Shown here piece by piece: positions 12,545 through 23,762 of a stretch of 64,000 bases of DNA. The translations under genes were made by a program, and so were the position numbers. Position 1 is the first letter of the stretch. Each line of letters opens with the position of its first letter. The DNA comes from Apricaphanius iberus (lineage: Eukaryota; Chordata; Actinopteri; Cyprinodontiformes; Aphaniidae): positions 620,001 to 684,000 of the forward strand of contig JAPXFQ010002662.1 in assembly GCA_028564705.1 (NCBI GenBank), read 5' to 3'. The notes beneath the pieces were generated by a model, which saw only the letters and a program-made list of their open reading frames with translations, made no database searches and had not been told where the DNA came from.

Positions 12545-12984
12545 GGAAAAAGGAAGTGGTGTAGCGTTACAGTGATTGACTAGTTTGTGATTGGTCAGGA
12601 GATGGGAAGTGGTGGAAAGAAACAGGAAGTGAGTGTGGGTGTGAGTCGTGAGCCTGACCGTGCTAAAAAAAACAAAAAAAACAGGACGAAGTTTGCCAGA
12701 ACAGGTGTTTTAGTGGCTGTTTTAAGCTTGTATATGGAACATTTTCATAAAAAGCTACATAAAAAAACAAACAAACAGCTCAGCTCACACAGGGAAGAAT
12801 AGTGGAGACAGCAAGTCAAACAGCTGCTTCAGTGCCCCGGAGATATCGTTATCCATCTCAGGAGAGGAGTGACCACAGAAGAACAGAAACTAGAGTAGTT
12901 TTTGGTAAAGCCTACACTAGAGGGACCCACATAAAACATTTACACGGCATCAAACACAACAACGGCAACTTTCCTCCTGGATCG
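12545..12984 (+). other. Possible 5' exon of a spliced non-coding transcript
   Basis: A block with higher complexity than its flanks ends in a good donor, CTGGATCG then GTAAGC (12985-12990). An inverted CCAAT motif (GTGATTGGTCA, about 12588-12598) lies near its start. Two adjacent frames (12587-12802 and 12802-12993) encode nothing recognisable. Plus-strand exon-like segments further on (13687-13761, and from 14100 after TTTTCACAG) could join to it. Alternatively this is the 5' region of an unidentified transposon. Confidence 0.2.
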
Positions 12985-15080
12985 GTAAGCTAGCTCACCT
13001 GCCAACTTTGCTAATGTTAGCTGTCAGTTAAACTCTTCCAAAATATTTTCCTCACTGGACAAAGTTCAGGTTGGTCACTGGGTGTATTGACAGCGAACCA
13101 TCCAACCCAATAACTGGAATTATGTTTTTGTTGTTGTAATTACAACCTACATAAACCAGATGTCGCTATCATGCTCATATTCCATATACAACCTTCAAAC
13201 CCTCAGTTTATTAGTTTGTGGACAGCCATTGATTATACATCAGTGTCAGAAGCTATTGTTCCTGTTTTTACCCAGAAAATCGCAGCATGGTGGCCGGAAG
13301 ATAGAGCTTCTAAAATTAAGGGGCATAGACACGTCTACGCTTGAGGTTTGGACCACTGTGTCAGAGACTGTATTGTTGCTGGACCTATCTTCTGCCTGCG
13401 TCTTTCCTATTTGCTATTTCCATATATAGTCATATTACTGAGTGTAGGGAATCTAAAACCACCAGTGTACTGTTTTACTATTTTTATTAGATAAACAAGA
13501 CTCAGAAAAATGTGTGTGGGGGGGTAAATTTTAGGTAAATTGAGAGGTTGTGGACTGCGTTTTGTTAGTTGAACATCAAGTTCAGTGATTTTAAAGAACT
13601 CAAGGGTCCATACCTATTTCAGACAGGTATAGGTGGGCTACATCTGTTGTATTGAATATGAAACAATTTTGATATTGTGTCAACAGACAATGGATTCAGT
13701 GTCCAGTATGCACAAGCAGGAGTAGAGGTCACCTACAAGCAGAGTTTTTAGGCCACAGCAGGTAAATTATCTATCATTAATACATGTAGGCTATTAATTT
13801 GCTTGATGTGTGATGGCAGAATATGGATTCTCAGTCAGTTTGTTTGGATATAAAATCAATTAAAATGAATTATTACTGAATTTTGTTTTTTAGCATTTTT
13901 GGAAAAAGAGATCACAACCACATTCTTTTGAACCCATCAGTCTACATGGCAGACAACATAACAATGTAGCAGTACCTGTGGAATAGAACATTGGTTTCTT
14001 TTGTTTAGAACATCACGTAAAACTGAAAAAGACTCATGTCATGATTACATTTTCTCTTTTAAATTTTTTTTGTGGCACTATTGGGTTTCATTTTCACAGG
14101 TCCAGAAAAAAAGTGCAGAGACAGAATATTGGATAGACATCCTACAAGGGTCTATGTCAGGAGTCTGTATATGAGTCGCCTGCTGTACCGCTAACCCATG
14201 TAGCACCCCAACGGCAGCCTTAAAATACACTTCCAGATATCCAACAGATATTGGAGCTTACTCCTCCAAAAATGAGCCTCTGCCTTTTTAGTAAGTTTAA
14301 AAAAATATTTTTCACAGGCTTGGTGCAGCATTCATTAGCAATATAGTTTGATTCATTTTATTTATATTGCCATCTTCTCCCATCTGAAATCATTTTAAAA
14401 GACAAGCTGAAGTTTTTTTTTACCCTATTAATATATTATTTAGTATTATTATTTAAAAGTCTATAATCCAACCAGTGAGGTTTTTACCAATTAAGTACCA
14501 CAGAGATTTTTATTTGTTTGTAGTTTGAAATTTGTACTTTTAATATATTTTACTTGTAATTACATTACCATAAATAAACATTACATTACCATAAATAAAT
14601 GCAGATTACACAAATGAAATGGAAAAGATGTGTCGGTTTAGTGGATTTGCAAATTTCATTCCAAGAAAAAAGCTTCAAAAAGACATAAAGGATCCTTTAA
14701 AATTTGCTATGTGAATCTATAAAACTTGGTTTAGATTTGCTTTCGAATCTCTTTAGTTGAAGAAATAAAAAGTTAAAATAGCAACGACTGCTTAAGAAAC
14801 AGTTGGAAGCTCATTTCCTTCTAAGCTTTTTAAATGGTCGTCCTTATGTTGCTGCAGCTGTAGTAAATTATCAAACGAGGGTCATGAAAAACATAACTTT
14901 TATTTCTAAACTGCACTACCTGCAGCTGTGAATAATGGAAAAGGGAACAAATATTGAAATTTCTGTAGAGCATTATTTTTACAAAGAGAGGGGAGGATTT
15001 AGACCCAGCTCATGGTATTTCTCTACACTTCCATTTACGATTACAGCTGGTTAATGTAATGAATGCCACATGATGTAAAA
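12985..15080. other. No gene established
   Basis: AT-rich sequence holding two acceptor-like sites: CAACAG at 13681-13686, with an AG-GTAAAT donor at 13760-13767, and TTTTCACAG at 14091-14099. No recognisable protein or repeat family. A 14-nt duplicated word (TTACATTACCATAA) occurs twice at 14558-14595. Confidence 0.4.
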
Positions 15081-15099
15081 ACTCTTAAATCATGTCACT

Positions 15100-15320
15100 G
15101 CAGCCGAATCATTTCATAAAAACATGATTAAAAGTGTCGTGTAACATTGGGAGCAGCCGTGTCAGAGCGAGACATGTTAATTGTGCACTAATGATATATA
15201 ATGAATGTCATCAGCCCCGCGGCTTTGGCTAACGAGCTAAATGAACTGGCACTAATGGGTCTGTTAGCTTATCTTAGCACTAACATTAGCTAGACCAATG
15301 AAGGGTTTGTCGTCTGGTGA
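15100..15320. promoter_or_regulatory. Complex AT-motif block, conserved-element-like
   Basis: Non-repetitive sequence with homeodomain-type ATTA/TAAT words in GTTAATTGTGCACTAATGA (15176-15194), next to a short GC-rich stretch (CCCCGCGGC) and GCTAAC/TTAGC words. The texture resembles vertebrate conserved non-coding elements. No function is shown by the sequence. Confidence 0.2.
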
Positions 15321-15504
15321 CAGCGACCAGCAGCTCTGAGTGGCGCAGTAGTTTCAAGAGGTGTCATATTACAATTAGATCCATCTATTAAGAAGCTTTT
15401 TGACATCAACAAGAAAAACAAAAGCCATAAGGACTTTTCCCACTAAAGAAAGACAATTATCATAACATGACAAGAAAAATAAAGTACCTGCAAAGTTTGT
15501 ATAC

Positions 15505-15595
15505 CTGTTTTTGCTTTGCTCCATTTCTTCTTGCCGGCCTTCACCTGGACTCCTGATCCAAATTGAAATCCAGCTGCCAGGCTTTTCCTGGACCC
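15505..15595 (-). other. Exon-like block (candidate, not established)
   Basis: On the minus strand 91 nt are preceded by a good acceptor: a long pyrimidine tract ending CTTGCAAACTTAG (complement of 15596-15608). They are followed by AACAG-GTATAC (donor, complement of 15499-15504). One frame translates with no stop and has a basic end (KAGKKKWSKAKT). That end is faintly like the N-terminal part of ribosomal protein eS25, but the similarity does not continue, so I reject that identity. A second frame is also open. I recognise no gene. Confidence 0.25.
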
Positions 15596-15619
15596 CTAAG
15601 TTTGCAAGGTAGAAGAGAT

Positions 15620-16104
15620 GAGGAGGAAGAAGAAGAGGAGGACAAGAAGGGTGGAAACAGGGGCCCTTCTTTCTCTCACTCTCCCTTTTGACCGGCTGAC
15701 AGCTGATTGATGGCTATCTCTTCAGTCTAACAAAGAGCAGCTTTAGCATGACTAAAACAATGTACAGTAGAGTGAGGCAAACACTAAATTACATGTTACG
15801 CTCCTCCCAGTACTCTACTCTCACCCGCCTTTCTTTACCTTTCACTCCCCGTCTCCCACTCCACTCACACATTCAGCCGAACACGACGGCAGGCAAACAA
15901 AACAAAACAAAAAGTATGCTTTTTGTCCCTCCTGTGAGCCCTTCAGCGGTACGGCTTGACAGCTTCTTTAGCGGGGGACACACAAAAGGCCTGACAGTGA
16001 GAGAGAAACGAAACAGACAGAGGCACACACCGACTACACACCACAAATACTAGAATTTGAATAAGGCACTGACCTTCAAGGAGTTGCAGCGCTGTTGTTT
16101 GGGA
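15620..16104. other. No gene; purine tract then mixed sequence
   Basis: GAGGAGGAAGAAG-type purine run at 15616-15660. The frame at 15748-16053 (101 codons) is Thr/Ser/Arg/Lys-rich and matches no family. Confidence 0.45.
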
Positions 16105-16105
16105 G

Positions 16106-16135
16106 GTGTGTGTCTGTGTGTGTCTGTGTGTGTGT
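16106..16135. repeat. TG microsatellite
   Basis: GTGTGTGTCTGTGTGTGT-type interrupted dinucleotide repeat. Confidence 0.85.
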
Positions 16136-16139
16136 TAGA

Positions 16140-18100
16140 GGAGGAGTGAACTGTAAATTGAAAGAATACTGTGAATGAAGTGTGCATTGGGGGCCTTGCT
16201 CTTCATCTCAAATTGAAGAGGGTGACAAAATAGGTAATTTGCACTTCCTTCATATGAGTGTCCCACAAAGTGATTACCATATAAGCAGGATATTTGTTTG
16301 AATCTTAAAATAGTCTTTATGCGGATAAGATTTGTGTGCCTAAATATTTCACTTTACTGAAATTAAAGTGCTAAGTTATAAAATCCTAATAATTAAAAAG
16401 CATCGGATTCCGCAAATGATTTATACTGACAAATAACTGGCAGTATATGGTTAGCATAGCCAATAAAGTGTCTAATAATCAATAAAAAAAACTTAATATC
16501 ACTGATCTCATGATTGACCTTGATATCAGAAATAAATATTACTTAGAGAAACTAAACTATATTTTTGTATGTCATGTTGATAACTGTATGCTGATCTCAA
16601 AAAGCATCAATAAAACAACATACAGTAAGATAATTATTTTAACTTCCTGAAAAAAAGTAAAGGAATCGTATTACTGAAATCATTATAATCATGATTAATT
16701 TCCCTCGAAGTCGGTTTTCCCAGTTGGAAAGTTTGAGATTTTTCTTCCGTAAACTTCCATTTTCAATAATTACAGCTCCTTGCATCAACAAAAGTGGCTG
16801 TATTCGTGAATGTTTATCCCACAAGACACATGACTGAGAGTGTATCTAAAATCAATGTTAAATGTAGAGTGTGTAGCTCTAAACTACACATAATAAAAGA
16901 GGTGTTTGGATATGGAAAGTACAGCTTAAAACTATGTACATTAACCGGAATTCTGTTCATTCCAGTGTTAAACCGATAGTTCGGAGGTAAATAGAACGTA
17001 CCATTATTCCTGCTTCCACAGCCTCCTAACTTCCAGAAGGGGGAATGCACAGGTAAATGATAGCTTGAATTAGCTGAGATGCCATTTACATACAGAGAAA
17101 TTTGGTGGATTAACCACATTATCTGAGTGTCTTAGCTCGATTAGAATTAGGCCAGTTTGGTTCAACTTCAGACGGACTGAGGTGTATACTGGACATGTAT
17201 TTCAAAAGTCTGAATTCAGTCAGACTCTCTTACTGCATGTAAACCCACTAAAGACATTTTACAACGAGAGATATTACACTATGTTGTGGTGTCACATTAT
17301 AATTCACCCATTCTTTTACTATGTTTGTGATCTTAGTGCTTGACATGATACACATGTGGGCTTAAAAATGAAATACAGGAATTCTACTATAATGCACTAT
17401 TGGCAATATTGTCTAACTAACAAATCCTACCTGGTTCGTTAATAAAATGGGTCAAAGACCACAGTCTATTGTTTTGTTTTGTTTTTTCCATTTTGCTGCC
17501 ACTTTAATTATTTGCCATCTTCAGGATATAACCTGAGAGACAGGTAAAGGAACTTTAAAATGAATCCTACTGTAAGAAAATTTGGGCCTTTGCTCCAAAA
17601 GCCCTGATTTATTGGTAGACTCTAATGTGTCTGAAAGAATCATAATTTCAGTCATTTGTTTCCTTGCTTAAAGAGACGGTGTGTATTTTTCACCATTAAT
17701 CTCTGGAAATATCCATTAAAATATTGTTGAAAATGAATAAAATGATGTCCAATCATTGAAAAGTATTGTCTGCCTCATAGCATATAACCATAAAAGGTGG
17801 GTCTGAAATACATAGGCGTGGGTCCTAGTGTATGGCAGCCGACATATTGGACGCTGTGTTTCCCACTACGTGAGCCGACGTGGACAAAATGCTTTAACTG
17901 ATTGTTGAATACTCTGTTACATCCCATTTCTGCTCGTCCTCATTAGAACTTTAAATGAAGAGCTCTATGAACAGCCTTAAGAAAATCCAGAATGCTTATC
18001 ATTCTTTACAGAGGAAAAATATGCCTCCCGTAAGAGACTTACAGTCACGATTTGCACAAGGTTACCAGACAGAGCTCTATTAAGATGGTGAGGAACTGAC
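16140..18100. other. No gene; one possible dispersed-repeat stretch
   Basis: AT-rich sequence. The stretch at about 17760-17900 (GGACGCTGTGTTTCCC, GTGAGCCGACGTGGAC) has the look of a dispersed fish repeat but I cannot name it. Confidence 0.35.
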
Positions 18101-18109
18101 TGTACCGTT

Positions 18110-18375
18110 TGTCCTGAGCCTGTAGTTGCTGCCATGAGTTTTTGACTCCTGGAAAGCAGTCTGTTAAAAATGTGAGACCAAAGTAGAGATGATGTGTCAT
18201 AATGCACGGCACCTTGTTCAAAAATAAAATCAAATACAGGTCATCAGCTGCCAAACATGGTAATGGAGGGCTGATGAATTGGACTTGTGTGGCAGCCACA
18301 GCATCTGAACATGATTACTGCATTTACTGAGCCAACCAGAAACTCCACTACCGATCAGAGTATGCAGGGGGTCAA
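18110..18375 (+). pseudogene. Tc1-like transposase remnant
   Basis: A decayed stretch of a Tc1/mariner transposase gene. In one frame from 18174, ETKVEMMCHNARHLV matches the family block DETKVEMFGHNAQHHV that surrounds the second catalytic Asp. About 75 bp further on, CATGGTAATGGAGGGCTGATG (around 18254-18275) corresponds in position to the HGGGG glycine block, then a match to the segment encoding WACFAATG and the following EST-MNS region. Several in-frame stops and small deletions make it non-functional. No terminal inverted repeats are seen at either side. Confidence 0.55.
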
Positions 18376-18379
18376 ACGT

Positions 18380-19090
18380 GAGTTCATGTATCCAAAAAGG
18401 TTAACATGAACTCCAAGCAAAATAGCTATGATGTATAAAGAAAAGTGTGGCTAAAATGCGAATTTTCCTTTTGTAGTTTCATAATAATCTAAAGACTTTT
18501 TAAAACCTGGAAATGACCAGATTGTGTTTTAATAGGTCCCTACCAAAAGACTGTTCCTCATTTTCATGATGAATTTGTCTATGCCATCTAAAAGTCAAAG
18601 GCATTTCCTATTTTAAATTAAAAGCTGAATGATTTCACCTAATTACTAACACTAGAAATTCTATTAAATCAAATGTTCCTTTATGCAGACATGTTGGTGC
18701 AAAGCTTTTGAGTAAATTAACAGTTATGGGGAGAGGTCACAGTTGCATTCACAGTTAAAAATGGATATGATGTGTGCATTCCCTAGGAATAACATACCTT
18801 CACCTCTACATTTATAAAACATACAGCAGTCAAATTCATTTTAGTGAAGAATTTCATTTATACAGGTTTGTCAGCACTTAACAAATTCAAGGCAGCATAA
18901 TAAAAATGTTAACATTTATTACTGCGATATGCACATAACTTAACTACTTCTAACTCTTGAGTATGAACCATGCAACCTCCATTCACATACTCTTTCAAAA
19001 ATGTTACTGAATAGATAGAAATGTATGATCTATATCTCTAAATGAATAACAAAAAAAATCACAGCTGATCCTTATTAAAACATTATCTCT
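18380..19090. other. No gene or recognised repeat
   Basis: AT-rich unique-looking sequence. Confidence 0.5.
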
Positions 19091-19099
19091 CTGGATGGA

Positions 19100-19370
19100 C
19101 AACAATGAAATGACCGCATACTGGCCCTCTTCCTGCTGTCTCTCCCTTACTTGGGCCAACAATCTGGTCTCTAATTGTTCATTCATAGCGTGAATCGTTA
19201 AAGAGGGGGGACCATAGCCTGGCGCTAAGATAATGACTAGCTCTGTGTCGTTAGCTAGCAAGGCTAAATTACCGCTACGGCTCTGCGGGGAGTTACCATG
19301 GAAATAGGCCACAATGAAAGTGATTAGTCTACTGTCTTTTTCCCCACACTGAGACGTTTTGCTCTTCAGC
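19100..19370. promoter_or_regulatory. Complex block with an RFX X-box-like site
   Basis: Non-repetitive sequence with GTTACCATGGAAAT at 19292-19305, close to the palindromic RFX X-box (GTTGCCATGGCAAC). A 122-codon minus-strand frame covers most of it but resembles no protein. Regulatory function is only suggested. Confidence 0.2.
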
Positions 19371-20040
19371 ACTAACTACAGAAATTCTTGTTCACCTTCC
19401 TCCTTTGCATCTCCAGACTATTATTAGTATTACATGTTTACATAGTTTGCCTGTTCAGATTTAGAAGAATTAGCACAAGCCACATAGATATAGAAAGACA
19501 TACCTAAATATGTCAAGTAAAATTTGCCCGTTGCTGTCTGATTGGGCGTGATGAATTTCAGTTTGGATATAAAAAGATTTATGCGGCTTTAAATTAAGGG
19601 TATCAGTTTCATTTTCAATTTTGTTTTGTTTGCAGTGTCAACAGAGACTTTCACATGCTTCTTTTTTCCCAGGAGTTTCTATGACAACCTTTCTCAATTA
19701 CACAGGCTCACTGTGTGATCCTTTGTAAGGGATCTTCCCCTCCTGTACTCAGCCAACGAGTTATGCTAAATTTTGTGTCTTTTGTTGCACTCTACTCTGA
19801 GAATTACTTTTTTTTCTTAGATTTTATATGTAACTTTGGATTATGTTTAGCTTACTTCTTATAATTTTAACTGTCCTTTCGCCGCTCTGTTTGCTGACTG
19901 CTTTGTTTGTTCCTATTCATCACCATCTCCTCCATTCTCCCTCTCTGTTGCTAAACACACAACCCAGCGCAGGTGTGTTTATATAAATTTGTGTGTCTGT
20001 GTATTTGCTCATCCACATTTTAGGATCCTTGGGGTGACTG
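19371..20040. other. No gene; promoter-like motifs only
   Basis: GGATATAAAAAG at 19565-19576 (TATA-like), with GATTGGGCG about 20-25 bp upstream. No open frame or donor clearly follows, so this is noted but not called a promoter. Confidence 0.35.
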
Positions 20041-20250
20041 AGTGGCACTTTGCTGATAGCCAACAGGAGAGTACTCTGACCACTTCTTGTTTGCCTTTCT
20101 CCAAAAAAAGGTACCATTGGAGGAGAAGAAGAGAGCAGAGGGGATAATCAGCCTCAGTATGAGTCTGCCATTGAGAAAAACTAAAACAGCCGTCATTACC
20201 TGGTCTGCCATCGGCATCACCGGAGAAATCGGATCATGTATGTATGCCAG
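20041..20250 (+). other. Unassigned complex block with a plus-strand open frame
   Basis: After a pyrimidine-rich stretch and AAAAAAAG (20102-20109) comes GGTACCATTGGAGG. One frame reads GGEEESRGDNQPQYESAIEKN and then stops; another continues as SLPLRKTKTAVITWSAIG. A GTATGT donor-like word lies at 20238-20243. An exon is possible, but no protein family is recognised and the acceptor is poor. Confidence 0.2.
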
Positions 20251-20955
20251 TTGTCACAGTTTCAATTTCAGAATTCTGTTTTCCAACTCCAAATGTAAAT
20301 TTTTTTTCTCTAATTTAAATCTGTTTAAAACAAAAAATCTAACTACAAATATACAGCAGATATTTATCTAAAACTTTAAATATGCAAGTGAATATGGAAG
20401 GACAAATTACAGTGCCAGACCACAAATTATAAGAATATAAATTAGAATGCAAACTTTATAAAGTGTATTGCCCTGTTCAGATTTTTTTCTGTTTTGAAAA
20501 TCTGAGTACATACACAATTCTGATAATACTTAAGGTAATTTTACTTCTGAAGGACACCTATATGGATACATTTTACATGTTTCTCAAAGAGGTTTTGGCC
20601 TAATCATCACAGGGTTTACTTTGGTAATTTCCTGTTTGACCATCAGAGTAAAATCAATCTATCGAAACCTGTTGTATGATCATATATATGTTGATTGTAT
20701 AGAAAAGCAGCTGCCTCGCCATCAGAATATTTTCTGAGTGATTCTAGATTCTAGAACCCAACTTGCCTGAAGATCTGTGTCAGTGTATGTGAGTGTGAAT
20801 TCTGCAAGCGCACATTAAGTGGTCATGAAGACCAGATAAATGCTGTAAGTGGTCCATTTAACATTTTCTGATCTGTGGGTTTTAGGCATGGACCCTGAAA
20901 ATCAAATGAGAAATAACAAAAACAAGGATAAATTCAAGACTCTCCTCACACTAAT
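20251..20955. other. No gene or recognised repeat
   Basis: AT-rich unique-looking sequence. Confidence 0.5.
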
Positions 20956-20959
20956 GGTA

Positions 20960-21079
20960 CATTTTATGCTTTTACTCTTTTAATGTGTAATTGCTTTTTT
21001 ATCCCCTATTTATCCAAAGCACCTTGAACTGCCTTGTTGTTGAAAGTGTGCTTCACAAATAAAGTTGCTTTGCCTTGCA
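20960..21079 (+). mobile_element. LINE 3' tail (L2-type)
   Basis: Matches the typical teleost L2-type 3' end: AAGCACCTTGAACTGCC, then GTGTGCTTCACAAATAAAG and a final TTGCTTTGCCTTGC (21062-21077). Only the tail is present, as expected for 5'-truncated copies. The complement of this tail type ends the L2 copy at 45.9 kb. Confidence 0.6.
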
Positions 21080-21925
21080 GAAATGTTGCACATAAATACC
21101 ATAAAGTTTGTAAGTAAGATAGGCTTTTTTCCTCAAAAACTATCGCTGGTCATAATTCTTTCCATGGATTAGATGTAAAATGATGAAGCTGATAAAACTA
21201 TCTTCTGGCATAATTCTTCCCATGGAAAAGATATAAATTGATGAAGCCTTTTTTAAAGGTCTATTTTTGTTGTGACAAAGAGCTCAGGTCTCTGATGGCA
21301 TGTATTAGCCTACTTAATGATAGAACAACCTAAAAACTGATCTACTTGCTGTTTACAGTCGTTTCTCTTATCCCCACCTAGGTAAATCTTTATTTTATAT
21401 TTTCATTACCTCAGTGCTCTCTTCCTTTCAGAAGCATACTCTTGGGTAATATCAGTAAAATAAATTTCCTTCTAATCTGCCTTGATTATAATTTATTTTA
21501 GTTTAATTATGTAGAGCCAAATCATGTGAGACATTTAGTCCTAATTAAAACTGCTTAATGTACAGATAGGAGAACGATAATAAAGTGTTCTAAATTGGAA
21601 CATTGTAACTCTGATTTTTCTTTTTTTTTTTTTTTACAATTTAAACTTCAGAGGTTTAGTTTGGTATGCTCCTGACTGTTTAAGGGAGAGTGATCAGCAT
21701 GGCAAGATCCACAGATCTTTCCCTGTACCAGGCATTCAGAAAGAAAACTGTAGTAGCTCGTGAACCTGATAAAATATTACAATAGGTCTAAAAAAAAAAA
21801 AATATCAGCCATTCCACTGTATTGGAGATATAAGCAGGCCCACCTATCAGGTCCGCCCTTGACAGATCTTAATGCCCATTGCCCATTTCAATTAATGGCA
21901 ACCATGCAACTGACCTAAGACAACC
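21080..21925. other. No gene or recognised repeat
   Basis: AT-rich. A 30-nt phrase around GGCATAATTCTTCCCATGG is partly repeated (21148-21175 and 21206-21232): a small diverged tandem duplication of about 55-60 bp. Confidence 0.45.
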
Positions 21926-21929
21926 AGCA

Positions 21930-22545
21930 CAGTGTTTTGTATTTCATTAATTGGGACTTTGGGAGGTTGTAAAGAGTATACTTTGTTACGAGTGTATGCC
22001 AATATGGACATCAGAGCTTGGCTTAATGAAAACAAGAACAAAGCAAGCACAGGATGTGTTAATGCTAATACATCACCAGAGAGGCATAAGTTAGAGAGGC
22101 AAGTGCAACCTTGAATGACATTTTGGTCCACACTCTATAGTTGGTGGCAGTAATAAAACCATTTGTTGTTTATCAGACACCAATACACATGACAAAGAAG
22201 AAGGGCACCATGCTAATTGTTCCGAATATGACAATACCAACAGTAGTTATGATGAAAACTGTGAGATTATAAAGTTTCTGAGTGGCAGATTATGTTGAAT
22301 TGTGGATGTAAGACATGTTGTTGACTGGAGAACATTAACTAGACCCTTGATGACTTGAAAAGTTTTTATTCTAGATGGCCCTGTTCTGTCAATATTTAGC
22401 TTAGAATGGTAAATTGGACATTTTCTTGCTTTCTGAAAGGTTTGACAACAATGTTTACTGTTTCTTCTGTTATGAATGTGTCCTTTATTGGCATAAATAA
22501 TTGGAATTACAATAGTCTCAGCTTTTAGGTGATGTACATTAAGTG
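21930..22545 (+). repeat. Dispersed repeat family A, copy 1 (uninterrupted)
   Basis: Aligns by eye along its length with 37085-37648 plus 38415-38475. Shared phrases include AGCTTGGCTTAAT, CCATTTGTTGTTT, CAAAGAAGAAG, CTGTTCTGTCAAT and TAATTGGAAT. The family is not identified; no coding sequence is recognised. This copy lacks the pogo-like element that interrupts copy 2 and so records the pre-insertion site near 22497. Confidence 0.6.
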
Positions 22546-22549
22546 AATG

Positions 22550-23490
22550 TACATAGAAAGGCGTCACAAAAATGGGAGATTTGAAGGGGGTAAATAAAAA
22601 GACTGCTTACTGGGGCTCCACATAATAAACCATAACGTAGTGGTTGGCACTATAAATGGTATAAGGTAGCAATGATATAAATTTAGCCAAAGGTAGAAAT
22701 TTTGACTATACCGCAATAACGTATTTTGATGATGTTATCAAGCTGTGCCTATATAATTTTTAACAGGTCCTGAAGGAAAATAAATACTGATGTTCAGTGT
22801 TTGTTTTTAGACTAAATATAGCAAGATCAAAATTTGATGTTTTTTATTTAATGGAAAAGACATCTGTTGAACTTTGAAGCATTTTTTATTCAAATATGCA
22901 GTTTTCTTTTTGTGTGACATTAAATTTATAGATGAGTGACCAGGAAAGTTTGACATTTATTTTCATAATATTTAGCTTTTATTTAGTTTTAAATATCTTA
23001 ATTTATATTTTTGAGAATTTTTGTGTTTCATTATTTCGGTAAGATATTTGAATTGTTGTTATGCATTTTGCACAATAAATGTTCTTTCAATGGCATTCTA
23101 AACCTTTTGGAAGTTGCAATACAGATTTGAGGGTCTTGTCTGGCTTTCTTAGTAAGCTCACCGAATGAGTCAACCAAAATGTGCTAAAGGAAGTCTCATA
23201 AAATCCTAAAATGTCACAGGTGTTTGATAAAACAGTGAGATCATCTGTAAAACTGAATTTCATCTTGTGATCTGTTAGAGACTGTGAAATTACTTGAAAT
23301 GAGCTCCTCATACAACAGACCCTTCAAACATCTCACAGCATGCGGTAAGGAGTGGGGAAACATTCCTTAGAGTGATGTTTGAGACTAGAAGACTGATTCC
23401 ACAAGCATTTTGCTCAAATTTTTATAGGCAAATGCAGTAAGATTAGTACGGAGCCCGGCAGGGGACATGGGCAAAAATAATTTTTGAGAC
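22550..23490. other. No gene or recognised repeat
   Basis: AT-rich sequence with a dense AT stretch at 22900-23080. Confidence 0.5.
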
Positions 23491-23494
23491 GCAA

Positions 23495-23578
23495 GAATCC
23501 GTTCCCTCGGTTTACTAAACCGTGCGCATGGATTACGAATCCGTACCCTTGGTTTAGTAAACTGTGTGCACAGATTCA
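23495..23578. repeat. Two tandem 42-bp units
   Basis: Units 23495-23536 and 23537-23578 each begin GAATCCGT and carry CCCTCGGTTTACTAAACCG or its variant CCCTTGGTTTAGTAAACTG. Each unit holds the dyad CGGTTTACTAAACCG or its decayed form, so the block may be part of a DNA transposon end. Confidence 0.6.
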
Positions 23579-23727
23579 TGAATCATGTGTGACAGTATCG
23601 GGGATCCTTTCCAATTGATAATGGGCCCTGACTCTTTATGGTTTGAGTTGCTCCTTTGATAGAGTGGTTATCACCCATGCTTAGCACATGTGGAATTGTG
23701 CTAATGTCCTCAGAGCCTGCTATAATC

Positions 23728-23762
23728 AGAAAAACTTTGTTGATCCCACAGGGAACGTATGT
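23728..23762 (-). mobile_element. LINE 3'-tail fragment
   Basis: AAAAACTTTGTTGATCCCAC followed by AGGGAA is the complement of the common Rex1/CR1-type tail that ends in GATCAA-type sequence. Very short; upstream and downstream sequence is not recognised. Confidence 0.35.

Noticed and set aside
15505..15595. Similarity of KAGKKKWSKAKT to ribosomal protein eS25
   Set aside because: The resemblance is limited to a short basic run and the following conserved eS25 residues are absent on either side.
19565..19576. TATA-like box with an upstream GATTGGGCG
   Set aside because: No transcript evidence, no following exon or open frame; TATAAAA words are frequent in AT-rich DNA.
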